Shown one piece after another: positions 8,886 to 23,326 of a DNA stretch of 64,000 nt. Under the pieces are notes generated by a model. That model was not told the origin of the DNA. It did not search any database and was given only the letters and a program-made list of their open reading frames with translations. Origin of the DNA: Prostheceraeus crozeri. Lineage: Eukaryota > Platyhelminthes > Polycladida > Euryleptidae. The number at the start of each line of letters is the position of its first letter. Position 1 is the first letter of the stretch. The stretch spans positions 1,345,085 through 1,409,084 of the forward strand of contig CAJQUW010009236.1 in the NCBI GenBank assembly GCA_907163375.1, in the 5' to 3' direction. Both the position numbers and the translations under genes were made by a program.

Positions 8886-11800
8886 AGTTAGGCCTACAAT
8901 ATAGGTCTACTGATAAATTAAGGAAGTAATCGTAAGATCATATTTTTCATTTGTTTCGTCGTCTAAATTTTCTATTTTCGGCATTTCTTAATGAATATGA
9001 AGATTTCTGCGTTATTCTCCGAGAAATGCAGTTTTCTTCGTAGAACTTTGTCTTGAATTTGTTGTAAAAAAGTTCAGCAACTTCAAGCTCGGGATGATGG
9101 CTAATATAAATTATATCGTCGGTGCAAGACTTTCTGTGAATATTCAACTCAAGCAACGAATTGATATCAACATCTAACGATTCAATATTTCTCACGATAA
9201 CAGCAATATTACAAGTGTAGAGAACTATCAATGAGGACAGCAATCATATAATTTCCCTTAACAATCCGAATCAGCTCATAATTATTTATGCTTCTTCCTT
9301 AGATTCAAATAAAAACGAAGCATTCTAATTTAATGAATTGAACAAGCATCTTGTTCGATGAAAAGTGATATTACCATTTCCTATGACCGATAGAAAAGTG
9401 CATCTGATAATGTATGTTCTATTGTAAGTCCTTTCACTAATCATGACTACTTGTCGACAAATTGCTGTTTCAAAGACGATCAATGATCATGATGTCTGGG
9501 AATCTGATTCAAGTTCAACCTCACGGTAATGGTTTCCCTTTACCTTGCATCTAACGAAGTTATCGTCATATTTATCAGTCTAATCATGAACCTGGCATAG
9601 TCAGCTGCATCAATGATGATAGAAATACACGCACTTGGGCGGTCTTGATAATGTCTGTAGGAATGGTCCATGCGACGAGAAGAATGGCAGTAATGAATAC
9701 AAGCCTTTTTGTTTGACACATCACAAGAAGCGCTGGAGAAAAAGTTACATGCCAATTCCGTACAAGGTAAAGAATTTCAAGAAAATTAGGTTTATTTTTT
9801 AAGAAAAAATAAGCAGTCAAGATACTATTTATTCACTAAGTTGATGACCGAAAATATAGAAGAAACTTGATAGGAACTTGAACTTCTTACTCCAATAGTA
9901 CGATTCTTGCTAAATACTTGGTTTAATTTGATCATCTTTGATCTATTGTTACTTCTCTTACATGTTTTAATCACTTTGATAAAGTATTTGACAATTAATA
10001 TTCCGCTTTTCTGCAAAAAGCTACAACAATTAAATGCACATGTCATACTATCATTGTCACAAATATTTTTATCAAGACAAATGTGCTATTACATTATCAA
10101 CAAAATATATGGGGATGAGGATATCAATCTCATGCCGAAGGCTGGTAGTTTATCCTCAAATATGCTGCATGTATTTGTCCAAATGATAGGTGGGACATCA
10201 CCATTTACGAAAGGAAGATTATTTGTAGCGAAATAAGGTAAAGGTAAGCAGCGTAATTAAGAACGTAGTATTGCGCAAATCAAAGAAAACGTCTATTTTT
10301 TTCACATGGCCTACTGACCACAGCTGATCACTTGTGAAAGCGAAATACATGCCAGAATAATCTATGGAACATGAGGTTTTACATGGTGTATCGTTTATGA
10401 AAATTGAACGAAGACTTCAACACGAAAATTTCATTTTAAAATGGGCTATGTTTTCTGTGCAATTACTTTTGAAACTGTCTGTATATGTTCCATCACAAAT
10501 TATTTATTTCAAATGCTGCTGTATCGTTCTGCTCCACGTAGAGGTAGCCCACATAGGCAATACCTAGTTCGCATAGAAAGCTCACTCAGCGGAAAGTAAG
10601 TATGCAAGTAAGTAAGTAGCGCTTATTCAATGGAAAGAAAGCCGAATACACACGGTTGCAAATGCAAAAATAAGAACCTTTCAGATACGATGAAACGAAG
10701 ATAATTAAATAAGTAATTTGATTGAAAGTCATCGAAATAATTTCAATCTAAACAATCAAATTAATTACAACTGCATCTCTCATTTGTACAAAACACAAGA
10801 CCAAGAAAGAAAATAGTGCAGATACCTAGTTGTTCTCAAAGGAGAATGCGAAAGTGTTGACTTATAGGTAGTCTCTCAGGAGGAAACCGGTCATTGGGTC
10901 ACTTTTTGACCTCTCACACAAAAATTCAACAGCTCGATGCTGAAATTATGAAATTGATGGAAAATTATATCACACACAATCGCTACCACAAATTATTTTG
11001 TGAGCCCCAACTTTATTGAAAATGTTTCTTGGCAAAAGGCTAACATGAGATTAACATGATAAGAGTTCTCGCTAAAGCGGATTAGTCGATTGTTCCTCAC
11101 ATCCAACCTCCATCGATGACTTTGGTCGCTATACTTTATTAATTCTTTGCCAAAAATATAGCCTTTTGATGGTTCTATGAAGTGGGTTAACCCTGTCCCT
11201 GCGTACACCTACGCGTACAGTAGACATACTTATAAGTCTAAATATTCATCCGCAAAATTCAAAATAATTAATGTACATCCGCAAATTCAACTAACACAGC
11301 CTAATATATTTTTAGAACATGAACTATTAGTAGTATCAATGTAGCTCACTACCTTTGAGGTATGACATATATGTAACCAGCACGCGTGTGTGATAAGATT
11401 TATTCATTACCAGTTTACTATTTTATGATTATTGAATGACTCGAACACAATATGCATATCTCAGAGCCTAAGTCCACATTTTTCAAAATTGAATTTAGGC
11501 TTAGTTTGTAGACTTATCATGAATTTTGCCAGACAACGCAGCTCAGGTAGTGCCCTTATTACGCATAATCTTTGAAATCGTCGCATCTAATTAAATTTGT
11601 ATGCCTGTTTCTCTTAGAATATTTGTAGTTCATCATTGAATAATAGCAGTATTCAAAATCATGAATCGATGTTTAATTATGTACATCGTGGCATTGAATT
11701 ATATCCACAGTAGTGGCAACAAATCTTTTACCAAAATGATGTTTAAATCACAGTGGAAAACGATCATCAGAATACTGACAGATAAATGAAGGTGAGAACA

Positions 11801-13352
11801 ATGCGGCAAAATCATATGTAAATCAATATATCATTCTCGGAATAAGTCGAATTTCAGAAGAATTTGCGTTTGTGCAGATGCGAAACATTCTCACCATGTT
11901 TCCTCGTTCGTAATATTACTGTAGACTCAACAACTCGTCTACTTGACAAATATGAAACTATTTACAGCATCAAATGTCCAACTTATGTTTTATCTCCAGA
12001 CATACATTCGACAAACGTAATTTCAAGCTCTGGAAAAAGATTTTAGCTCAGATACCATTGGTGCTTTGTAAGCGTAAGATGGTCGGATAAGATGCATTGA
12101 TCGTGGAGTGGGAGGTGTATTTGGCAACAATTGACCCGGCATTATACCCAGACTGTAATATCTATCATGAACAGTGTATGGCGATGTTGAACACTTATGT
12201 ATTTTCTGCATGGATTATGTTCCACGAATTACATGTTCCAGCGCTATTTCTCAGTTTCCTTTAAATGCAGCTTAATCACATCCTAGAATATCTGCATTAT
12301 AAACTGCATGTAATCCGGGAAAATCCACATGAGTTTACTTGCGCAGGATAATTTCTAACGAGTGTTATGCGTTTATAACATATTTATGAAATTCATTCCA
12401 TCTATTATTCCAAAGTCGGAGTCATTCTGTACCTTTTAGAGTATTGTAGAGATGTCCGTTGTCAATGGCCATAAGCGTTGACCCGATGATCCATCATCAA
12501 CACGAAATGGCAGAATCCGAATTCGGGTGTCGAGTTAGGTTCGGATATCGATCTTCGTAGCCAATGACCCTGCAGTTGTTGAACACACTCAATATATCAG
12601 CAGCAGCAGCAGCAGGTGACCCCCACTGCACTGATAACGCCGGCTGCTTCAATTATATTATCAACTGATCTGTTATTAATTGATTTCTAACAAACAGAAG
12701 CCTCGGAAGCCTGTCAATAAGCTTAGAGCACTAGTTTCAAAAAGGCCATTGATTTCATAAAACGCAAACTGTAGCAAACTACTGCATATTTCAATTTTTA
12801 GACAAGTCATCAATTTATAAAGCCGAGGAAGCTATCATTTTTTTAGTGTAATTGGGAATGTTATATTGGTAATGGGCAAGCATCGGAGAATAGTGAAGCG
12901 CACGCAGTACTGTGTATTACCTCAAGAGACTCCGCTACTTTGTACCATCTCCCAAGAATGTAATATGAAACAGCTGAGATCCACGGTATAAGCCGTCTCA
13001 ATCGTATTATTTATTTCGCAGCATTTGACATCAGTAGCAAGCATAGCAACAAAAATAATTCAAAGAATGGGATGTAGATTTTATTGGATAAAAATAATCA
13101 CGACTGATGAAAGAAGTTTGATAAGGGAGTTACAACCGAAAGTTATATTTAGCTACAATTTCAAGTGAATATTATAATAGGTATACATGATGCTGGCAAA
13201 ATAAGCAATAACTAACAAGACCAAATCTGTAAAAATTATGGGATGAGCAGTTGGCAGTTGATAAAAAGTCACATTCAAAAGTTGTAAAAATACGTTTAAC
13301 TCATTTCGTTAGAGAAAAATGGACTTCCACGGCGTAAGATAGTCATTCTGGT
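8886..13352. other. Long non-coding stretch
   Basis: I see no convincing exon, RNA gene or element ends. Minor items are a small inverted pair around 10711-10765 (TTTGATTGAAA and its complement) and a (CAG)6 run at 12598-12615. Short ORFs present (for example the minus-strand 62-residue frame at 12023-12211 and the plus-strand 109-residue frame at 9907-10236) have no supporting features. Confidence 0.45.
12598..12615 (+). repeat. (CAG)6 microsatellite
   Basis: Six CAG units immediately followed by GTGACC. No surrounding reading frame suggests a polyglutamine protein. Confidence 0.8.
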
Positions 13353-13844
13353 TTGAGCTATTTAGATTTGTGCCGGTTTGAAAACAATATGAAAACATAT
13401 CTAAACTTTGATTTTGACTGCAACGATGTCATAAAAAGATCTGCAAAAAATCATAAATTAGATGTCGCTGCAGGGAGTTGTAATAATAGACCGAAGTATG
13501 AAGAGCCTCTTTGTGAGCTATGTAATGATTCAAAAGTAGAAACTTTGTATCACTTTATGATTGAATGTTCCGTGGATAATAAAATACGAGAAGAAATGGC
13601 ACCGGTGTTATGCTATTGCGACAACATAACTGAGTTTCATGAATTAATGAGTAATCTGATTCCAAAAAATATAAAAGCCATCGCTAAGTTTCTTCAGAAA
13701 GCAAACAACATGCGCTTGATCTCCAAAGAAAATAGCTTATTGACATCCAAAAAAGGGATCAATAGTTCATTCACCTCTCCTTCCTTAATTGAAATTGCTT
13801 CTTTTTTATTGACCGCACGCACTCCTCTTCTACCTTTTTTATGA
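13353..13844 (+). pseudogene. LINE C-terminal zinc-knuckle fragment
   Basis: A 163-residue frame resembles the C-terminal region after the RT domain of many non-LTR retrotransposons: YLDLCRFENNMKTYLNFDF, then EPLCELCNDSKVETLYHF and MIECSVDNKIREEM, a Cys-x2-Cys...His-x4-Cys zinc-binding pattern. Upstream the frame is broken by stops, with no palm motifs, so only the 3' end survives. An AATAAA near 13910, followed by TTATTGACTTATTG, could mark the element's 3' end. Clade not assigned. Confidence 0.65.
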
Positions 13845-15049
13845 ATGTGTGTCAGTCTGTTCAATATGTTGCAATTGAATGTTCACCAAATGTTTTCCAA
13901 AAGTTTTGGAAATAAACATTTATTGACTTATTGTGTTTATGCACTATGAGACTGACTGCCAAATCACTTTGCAAATTAGTTTCTAATAATTGTATAATTA
14001 TAATTGTATTTATAATGACTGTTAAAATACACAGACAGCGATATAGCAATTCACCAAGCGTGAATCTAGAAATACGACCTTCTACATCTCAACAGATCAG
14101 GTTAATGTACGTCTGTATACGTCTACTAATGTCAAAATTTGGCTGCCTATCTGTACCCCCTATGACAAAAGTCTCGTCTCGCCCATAGTAAATATCTACA
14201 TGTTTCAAGTCCGGCCTAAAGTCGAATGCAGAACATTTGGACGCAAGTCGAGCACTACCACAAGTTCTCTACACCCGTGCTTTCGTTATTCATGATCACG
14301 AAGCTGATGTGAAAATCTACATCCTTACTTATAAAAATATCAACTTCCTGAACAGATCATAAGTGAGATAATTAATGATATTCAAATTTCATAAATGTAT
14401 ATTTACTTCGCACCATCGTTGTGTTCATTAATTAGTGCACTATTTAACAAAAATTAAACAGTTCAATACAATCTGGGTAATTCAAGACATAAAGCCTGTC
14501 ACTAGTGCTGCTCATTTTTTTGATTGACACGATTAATCACACACGACAATTGCTTCTTGGTCTCAGCATATGTTGTTTGCATACTCCACAATGACCCTTT
14601 TCACGATGTGATTAATTACATGAGCCTTTTAATAGATTTCAATATCCCATTTGAAGGAAAGAAATTGATCTCCTTCACGCACTTCTCCTGCAACAATACA
14701 CCTATACAATCGCATTTCATGATAATCTTATTCCCAAATTGTAGAAACAGAAATGAAATCCGTTCTTGGCCTGAACAAACTCTTGTTCTTTTCATGAATA
14801 TTATAAAATCAAGTGGCAAATTCCTTATTTGCTATTAATCCAAAGTGTGTGAACATCTCTGAAACCTATGCAGCATGGGATCTGGTTTGAACAGCATAGT
14901 GTATGGGTTAAGGCTGACTTTAAAAATGTCACATTTTATTGTGCGTAATTTAGTTATGATGCAATGTGAAAACATGAAGGCAACAATGTATAGCGTAATG
15001 ATGATATCTATATTGCAACACCATGCAAGCCTCATCTTTTGCACACTAT
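13845..15049. other. Non-coding stretch
   Basis: Includes the probable LINE 3' UTR to about 13930. Beyond it nothing is recognised; a 104-residue plus-strand ORF at 14524-14838 has no family features. Confidence 0.4.
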
Positions 15050-15240
15050 AAATGACGAGGATCCGAACAGCCGCATGCAGTTCTGTAAGATTTTTTAGCT
15101 GTTGCAAAAGATCAACCGGATGCTGTACATTATTTTTTATGGCAGATAAAACCATTCTCAAAATTAATGGTTATGTCAATCGCCACTACTCTATTTACTG
15201 GAGCGATGAAACCCATTCGAGATCCTGCAAAAGGACATCA
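15050..15240 (+). pseudogene. Mariner/Tc-like transposase fragment
   Basis: A short frame reading ILKINGYVNRHYSIYWSDET matches, from memory, the central segment of mariner/Tc-derived transposases ('SDEATF..NG.VNR.N.RYWS.ENPH' style). A frame-disrupted upstream piece encodes DEDPNSRMQFCKIF, which fits the preceding part of the same family. Only this small part of the catalytic domain is identifiable, the first Asp region is disrupted, and no second Asp/Glu block was found downstream. It is unrelated to the intact Tc1 copy at 1.8 kb. Confidence 0.5.
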
Positions 15241-18200
15241 GTGTTTCGGGAATCCTTGTTTGGTCATTTGAGCTTGCCGGACAGTTTTCGCGGATGGTTC
15301 TCTCGCTATGTAAATAGAAGATTAAACATTGAGTTGGATACTTTGTTAAAAAATTGGAACAAACCTAAATAATTGTGATTTCATCGAACAGTAGTGATTC
15401 GTATTTGAAATTACCTCAAGAGAAGGTCTGACTGATCGTTTTCCGAAGACGTTCATCAGCTTCATTTATGACAAGATGGCTGTGACTAACTGTAGTGTTA
15501 TTTAGCTTTCTTTTTTGAAGAGTGACATTCATTCAATTTGGGATGTGATCATATCAAACGTTTTGTAGATCGAATATATTGCACTACAAATAAATGTAAT
15601 ATGTAGAAATATGATAATATAAATGTAGTAAGTGCCAAAACTTTAGGAACCTGACCTTACATCAACCCGGTGACTGCAATACAATATTTTAGCTCATTAA
15701 TATGCATGTCATGGGCAGATATGAATTTATACGTGCTTGTAGGGTTTTGTACACTACAAATGCCACGAAGTGCGTAGAGCATATGAACATATAAAGTCTA
15801 CTTGTGCATGCAATACACTGCATAACATGTCATGTCATGGCAAAAGATCTGTGACGTAACTCTTCTGGCTGTCAATATTTATGACCCTCTTTAGTGTATT
15901 TGCATTTAAGACGAGCAATATTATTACAATAGAGCAAGCTCTGTTTCAAACATGTTGCTTAATTATCAGTAATGACTCACGAATCTCACCATATACGGTA
16001 TGTATTTTGTTCATTAATGGGTTATAATCAATGCCAATTTCTTAGAATTTTCAACTGAGTGTTGTCTTTTGATGGAATCAACCTCGAAAGGTTGTGTTTA
16101 TGCTTTTTTCTTTTGATAGAAATTTTACTCCGATTTCTCTCTTTTCTCGTCTTCACGCTATCTCAATTTCACGTCTTGCTCATCAATGGCAAAGTTTAGT
16201 AAAATGGACAGACATGCGACGAATATTTCACGCCGAGTGTAAGTAAGCCGATCAACGAGATGGTTCACCGAATAAAAAATCGAATCATCCTATTCTAGAT
16301 ATAACAACCATTGACACAGGAAATTATTTGATGCATTTTCAGAAGATGAAAAAGATTTGATTCTTTCATCACATTTGCGGATATTCACTTTATAACGCAG
16401 TCTGCGTAATAATATTAATTAAACAGTATGGGACATCGACACAAGGTCAATCTAATCAGGCTTGTTTAGTTATCAACAACATTTCATATTTCTTGCCATC
16501 AATGTTTCATTATTGAGTATAAGGTAAAGCGAACTCTTCTCCATGGCATCCGTGATAAAATGCATGGCTATAAACATGTGGATATCCAATACAAATGAGA
16601 AAGGTTCGATTTGATGAGAGCAAAATATTACATCAATCTGACCACTATGTGATGTCGTGAAGAATTGAATATTCCTTCTCAACCTGCACATCGAATATTA
16701 CCTATTTTATTTCATTTTATTTCATAAAGTTCAACCCTGGGATGGTATAAAATACTAATTTTGCCATCGTGTTATGATAATACTAAGCGTGTATTTGCTT
16801 CAATAGAAATCGGATACAAACGATTATGGCATGTTTACAAAAGAGGGAAATTACAAATAATGAAATTCAGCTTTGGACATAAAAATTAATCTCAAATTAA
16901 TCACATTTTTTAACATATGATCAGTTGTAACAGGTGAAGCCTAGTAACGAGTAACTTCACTATTATACTTTGAGCAAGCAAGAGGGAAAGAAGATTATCG
17001 CTAAAAATTATCGCTGATTATTACTCAAAAATGCGGAAAATAATTCGTATTCGTAGTTAGCAGAGTTTTTGAAGCAGACCAAGACAAACTTTGTCAATTC
17101 AGCAATAAGTGCATTTGCGAGATGCACAATTGACATATTAATCTAATTTCTGTGGACTTCCATCAAATACTATATTTAGCACACTTCTAACATCTATAAG
17201 TTAGTGCAACTGTAATAATCTTTATGCACTGCTTTCGGTAATCTCAGAGCAAAAAGAATAATTAAATAATGCGTTGCATGATCAGCTCATAGCCTCCATT
17301 TCATCCAATGTCAGGAATCTTCAACAGGCCTAGTACACATCTGTCAACATCGAGACATTTAGTTTAGCAGATTATGGTAATTTTCACAAACCGGTGAACC
17401 AACCGCTAGACTAAGGTTATGCATGTAGCCTACAGAAATAACAACCATGATGGTCAGTCAATATGCAGCAACATATACAAATTATTCATATTTTGTCTAT
17501 ATAATCGCATAATAAGCTTCTATATTTGTACGCAAAACAAGTCGTGATAAGTTGTGAATTTCAACAAATTGCAAAATGTATAAACACCTGCAAATTATAA
17601 GATAACCACTACTTATACATAATCAACATGTTTAGGGTCACTTTGAACAGCAGCGTTTTTGTTTTAAATGAACATACTTGTAGGCTTCCAACTTAACATC
17701 CATGACATTTTAACATTTATCACTTATATTGAGCGTACGATATTCGACTTTTTTGCATTTTGATGATTAACATAGTTTCTTTGGCTATGAAGTGATTAAT
17801 CGGAAATTGCAACTCATCCATGCTTGATATGACCAAAATGTATTGATTAACGTCTTCTATTAGCAAAGAACATGATTGTGCATGTGCGTGTGTATTAAAC
17901 GAAAAGTAATTATTGTCTCTTATAATCCGAATTCTGAAGAGGATTCCCGAAATTTACAAATTATGACTTATTTATGAAGCTACATAGTTGAGAAACTTTC
18001 TGAAATTATTCATGTGTTGTGTCTAGGTATTAGTTCTTTGAATTAGAATGCATCATTCAATTCCTACGATACAAATTATAAATCATTACAGAATGATCAA
18101 ATTCAAAAAAAGCGGATTTCAGCATTTGAACGCATCGTTGAATAATATAGATATTGCAATAATGGCTATTTATGTTTATGTTAACAGAAAGTAAACTAGA

Positions 18201-18900
18201 AGACATTGTGTATATTCCTATAAGGACCAGTTAGGAAGGTTTAAAGAGATTTAGTATTTTATTAATCTAAGCTTGATTTAGCAGCTGACTGCACAATTTT
18301 ACGCACAAGCTTTGGAATCACGTCATGCATTACACATGTATACTTTGCGGAAAATGATTTTTTTCTTTTCATCAAACATGCTCTGATGCATGCAGTTCAG
18401 CATCGGTAATGTCGGATTATTTGAATCTTATCCAGTCCATGTTGAAAGGGTTGAATTCTGACCTGATGACTTCGGTGACAATTATTTCAGTTAGTGACTC
18501 ATTTGATGCAACTTAAAAGATTATTGTTATCAATATTTCAGAAATCCTTCGATTGTTTGCGTATTAGAAAACATTTGATCGAAACATAACATTTAGGTTG
18601 CTTTAAGTGCTCGTTGGTAGTCATACAGTTTTAATCATTTCAATTGTTTCACGTTTCAATTTCAATGACATAATCCGAATACACAGTAAAGGTAAAGATC
18701 AGTTTCTGAAGATACTGCAAAGCGAAATAGACAATGTATTGACCAATCTTGCTTGGACACACATTAATGACCGACCATTATCATTAAACAGTTGCGAAAT
18801 TTATTTTGACTATTGTGCACAGAATTGAAGCTAATGCTACCGTAAACTTCTGTCATTGCCAATAATATGATGAACACCTATCAATCAATCTTTTTTGCAG
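15241..18900. other. Non-coding stretch
   Basis: No exon, RNA gene or element end that I can support. There is T/A-rich low complexity around 16710-16730 (TTTTATTTCATTTTATTTC). Confidence 0.45.
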
Positions 18901-18949
18901 TAATTGGAAAGGCTTAAAGGTACCACAAAGCGTCCGACGGCACAAGAAG
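18901..18949 (+). CDS. Candidate 49-nt exon
   Basis: It is bounded by a good acceptor (CAATCTTTTTTGCAG before it) and a good donor (AAG then GTGAGT after it). Only one of three frames is open, encoding NWKGLKVPQSVRRHKK and ending on a codon boundary. It could be a 5' exon, translated or not, of the glutamate-receptor gene that starts its signal peptide at 26221, or part of another plus-strand gene. The next exon is not identified. Short segments with splice-like ends occur by chance, so this stays tentative. Confidence 0.3.
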
Positions 18950-21900
18950 GTGAGTTTTGAATTTATCTTTTTTGTGTCATGTTATTAGTCTGTGCACCAG
19001 TAAGAGGTTTTGTGAGGAACGAGGACGAAAATGAGACTTCCACTGAATGATGCACAGCCTATGGCTGCTACGAATCTGCGTGTCTGCCATAATAAAAGTC
19101 TAGAGTCATAATTGTTTTGGCATGGGATGTCTTCAGGTTATCTTCTCTCGCATCATGTGTTGTTATCATGCTTCTAATATGTGATGTTTGTGGGAATATG
19201 GATAATAGCATGAAACTATAATCAGAATGTTGTGCTTAACTATAAAAATGCTTGTTAGATCTAAACGTCCCTTGCTTCTTGGACAAAGGTACATGCACAC
19301 ATAATTACATCACCTGAAAACATTCCATGCCGAAAATGATGACTGTAGGTCAAGCACTTTAGATTTAAGGAGACCACAACAAAAATCCGGTCGGGGTCGA
19401 AACGCCCTCGTGGCGGCATTGATAAGGTCAAATTTATATTATAATCAAGGTAACTTAGATGAATGAAATAAGCCTTGAAATAAAATTTTTACAGCACAAT
19501 TTTTTTAATGCAACCGCTTTAAAATTAGTGCGATCTTAATGAAATATAAAGTAACATGTTCCATGGGTTAATGGATGTTCATGGATACGTTTGGAAACGT
19601 GGTGTGGTGAGCTTCGCCAATGTAGAAATGAGAGTGTAAATGACATGTTAACTTTTAAACTTATTTTTTCCTAAAACAAATACTATTTCACTGGCGCAAA
19701 AAAAACATGTGGCAGAAAATGCTTTCTATAAATTACGTACCTCGTCTAAGACTTGGTTGAATTACAGAAACAGGTTTCAAAACAAAAGAACATTGGTGTT
19801 GAAAATTGACTCTATTTCACAGCCTGGTTAGGCTGTGAATCGCAATGTTAGTTTTCATATTGATCAATCCCAAAAGGTTAATTTTTTTCCTTAACTTTTC
19901 AATACATGCATGTATACATTGGATAACAGCGTTTTGCCTGCTAAGAGCGATGTCATCTTCAAAACAGCAATTCTCAAGTTTAATGTCGCAAATGTATTCG
20001 TAAGCTAAAGTGAAATACCAACAAGTTGTACATGTCAATGCGGGTCAAGTTTAAAATAGAAAGTCATGCAGCGGCTTAAAATGTTGTTTGTATTGATCCT
20101 TTAGACTGTCAAGCTTTGAAAGTACTTCTTCCAATAATGTTCTTCCAAAGATTAGGATGAACTTCATTTGATAAAAAAATGCAGATGTAAATAACTATTT
20201 AGCAATAACTTAAGAAATCGTACATGCATTGATTTGAGCAATTCATTTTCAATACAGATACGACGTTGAAATACAAAATATTGCCAAATTATCTTCAAAA
20301 CAGTTATTCTTTGGTTATAGGATCGCATTGTGCTGGGCTTTGATTCTCTGGTCAAGTAATGTATGTGCAATTGCTATCAAACTAGGTTAAACAAATGTTC
20401 AACAATATTACCAGCAGGGTTTCAGAGTCGTGGTCGCAGACCGGGAGTCCTATCACGTTGGCTAATTGACATGACTCCGGACCAGAGGCTGGCATCCACC
20501 CGCGTTTCAAATTCTCTGGTGAACAGTATTACTTAGCGATGTAGAATAATAATAATGTATTTGTCAAAAACCAACTTATGAAAGCTTGGCTACCACAATG
20601 TTATGATCAAGGACCCAAGCTGTGGCATATTGCCTTGCAGCAGATTGACATTGGTTTGGTTGGTATGATGAAGCATATTCATGAGTTCATTATGTTTTAG
20701 CATGAAAAGCTTAGGTCAGCAATCAATAGCTTAGTTCCTTCTACACGGGCCAATTGCTACTAGGCGTAATTATGCAGAACTATGAAGAAAGTTTGCTAAT
20801 TTAAAGACAAATTTGGTAATGAAAATGTCTAAGAGTCATCGCCGGCGATCAAAAACTGCTCTCATGTCCGCTCTGTTTTCATACTAAGTCTCCGTGTATA
20901 TAATTTCTATAACTCCAACATTAAAAAAGACATAAATTTGATAAAAATATCAGACTGATTAAGAAGCACTTCATCCTCTCATAAACATTTGTATCGGAAT
21001 AATTTCTTTAAAAGATTCGATTGCTTGTAGAAATCAAGTTTTCTTTGAACTAAAACTTTTAAGAATGCGACTAACTTTTCCGAAACTTCTCTACGGTTCC
21101 TTTCAAGGATGGAGGTGACTAGAAACAGTTGTGAAAATTGTGGAAATTCACAGTCACTAGTCCTACTCAATGCAACTGTTGTTTAAAACTCATTGATTGA
21201 GATTGTTTGCACTTGTGTCAAAGCAACGCCAAACGTGTGTACACAAAATAGCTCATTCAAAGAAAAATCAGCGGTTTTGAAGTGCTTTGTGACGTCTGTG
21301 CTATACATCATAATTATATCAAATTATGAAATGATCTGATATAAATTTTAATAATAATATTTATTCAACATTACACTCCTTTCATCTAAGGCTAAATCAT
21401 TTCATTGACTCAAAGCAATGGTAAGAAATCTCACTGCATTTTGAAAAATGAACACATTTTCATGAAAAAATGAGTGACTCACTTCTTCAACCATTGATTT
21501 TCAGAGATAGTCTGTAACTGTCAATAGTGTCATATTGCCAAAGAAAATATCAGCAATGATATTCTGTCAAAACATTTATATTCATGAAGCATTGCCTCTA
21601 TAATCGTCGCTAAATCAATTTCAGAAACACAAATACAGATTGAACGAGATTGTAGACTTGTATCATGCAAACTAAACATGAATTAGTCGTAAATTATAAT
21701 TAATTCAATTCAAAGTATTATAGAATGAGACATTTTTGCCTCTGAAATCATACCGAAAATGTGAAGCATGATGGATCATTGTACTTGCAGGATCTTCTTA
21801 TAAAGATCTTCGAATTATTTGTAGTGAATATATAATTCCACAATATAATCTGATGAAAAATTCTGCCGTGGGTTCTCTGACAATGAATTTTAGAAAATTA

Positions 21901-22432
21901 TAATTGCATTTATACTTGGTGTGGACAATTAGATCACATTTTTTCGACTAAACCGTAGGCCAGAACCAGCAGCCGGTCGCTGGCAAGTAAAATTCATGTC
22001 CATTTACTTATCAAAATATCAGGGTATGCATGATTATTGGGATATTTCCTGGTCACATTGAATCACATGGTGTTGAGAGCAATGTGAGCTCCAGGTGGCT
22101 TCTTGCATACCATATACGCACGAACATTGTGAATCAAAAACGTACTTCAAAAGTCAATGCACCAATCGTTTGGCTATTTGTAGCCAAAAAATACACGCCA
22201 TTACAGACCATTTGACTAAATTCCGACCATATTCCGACATTTCTATTTGAAGTGGGGTTCTATCCGAGTAAATATCCTACAGTGCACAATTTTACGAGAC
22301 ATCGGCGAGATGATTTAAAGAGGCTCACTCAGACGTATAAATTGGCCTGAATCCTCAGGCCTGGCCCAGATCCCCTGCATCTGAAATATTGGGATACTGG
22401 CGTGACCCGGTAAGTTCATTTAGGGCCAGTCG
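18950..22432. other. Non-coding stretch
   Basis: No supported gene. A segment near 19380-19415 (AGACCACAACAAAAATCCGG, then GGGGTCGAAACG) has the 'GACC...GGTCGAAACG' look of the Penelope-associated tail motif seen elsewhere in this window. A GC-richer patch near 20415-20510 has no recognisable coding. Confidence 0.35.
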
Positions 22433-23326
22433 GTCAGTAGTTAATATATCGGACATATGTAGGATGCGCTACATACCATACTTTGTGGGCAGCATACATA
22501 TACAGTGAAATCTGATAATGTTTATTAAATATGCAGACTTGATAAATTTGAGTTAGATTTTCGTAGTATGCCAAGAATAGTCCGTATTATGTAAAATTGT
22601 TAGTCGTAGGCAACCAAACGACGGAATTAGAGGGATTATTCGATTCGACTTATTTCAAATTATAAACGTAAGTGTAAGAGCATTGGCATATCCAGGTAAC
22701 CAGCATAGTATAACCAGGTCAATGCCATCGATGTATCTTTCAAGGTTCAATTTTGATACTACTAATTTCTTAAAATAACATGAGAAAAATGCCTGAAATC
22801 CATAATTTAAACTTATGTGCCTGTACTATCTTATCGTGTGATTGTTGCGTGTGTGCAGGAACCCAAACCGAATGTGTGTGTTTACATAAGCCTCAACATC
22901 AAGTGATTTGCATCATGAAAATCCCATATAATAACACTCTGATATGTTGCCATTCACATCTTCACAAGCATAAAGGAAAATAGTTCAGGCCCGAGCCCGC
23001 TATAAGTCTAGGTACAATGTACACTATTTCCTTTTTTAAATCATCCCAATCCACTACCAGCATTTTGAAATGAGAAATTATATTGATGAGCGTATAAAGT
23101 AGATACAGAAACAGAAAATGTTGAACTCAGTCCCACTCTGACTTGTTTGATTAGCGGCATCCATGTAGAAAATGCATGGAAAATGCGTATTTGATAAATG
23201 CGAAAATGAAAATTTATCAAGTCTGCATATTTAATAAACATTATCAGATTTCACTGTATATGTATGCTGCCCACAAAGTATGGTATGTAGCGCATCCTAC
23301 ATATGTCCGATATATTAACTACTGAC
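22433..23326. mobile_element. Element with perfect 117-bp inverted arms
   Basis: The arms 22433-22549 and 23210-23326 are exact reverse complements over 117 bases as far as I can read; they start GTCAGTAGTTAATATATCGG. The 660-bp interior has no credible transposase; a Cys-rich 67-residue ORF in it looks accidental. No obvious target duplication flanks the outer ends, so superfamily is not assigned. Long identical arms suggest a foldback or MITE-like element, or a recent inverted duplication. Transcripts would form a hairpin. Confidence 0.8.

Noticed and set aside
13353..13844. Host zinc-finger gene
   Set aside because: The Cys-Cys-His-Cys spacing and context match the C-terminus of non-LTR retrotransposons better.
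22780..22983. Cysteine-rich secreted-type peptide
   Set aside because: No signal peptide, and it lies in the core of the inverted-arm element.
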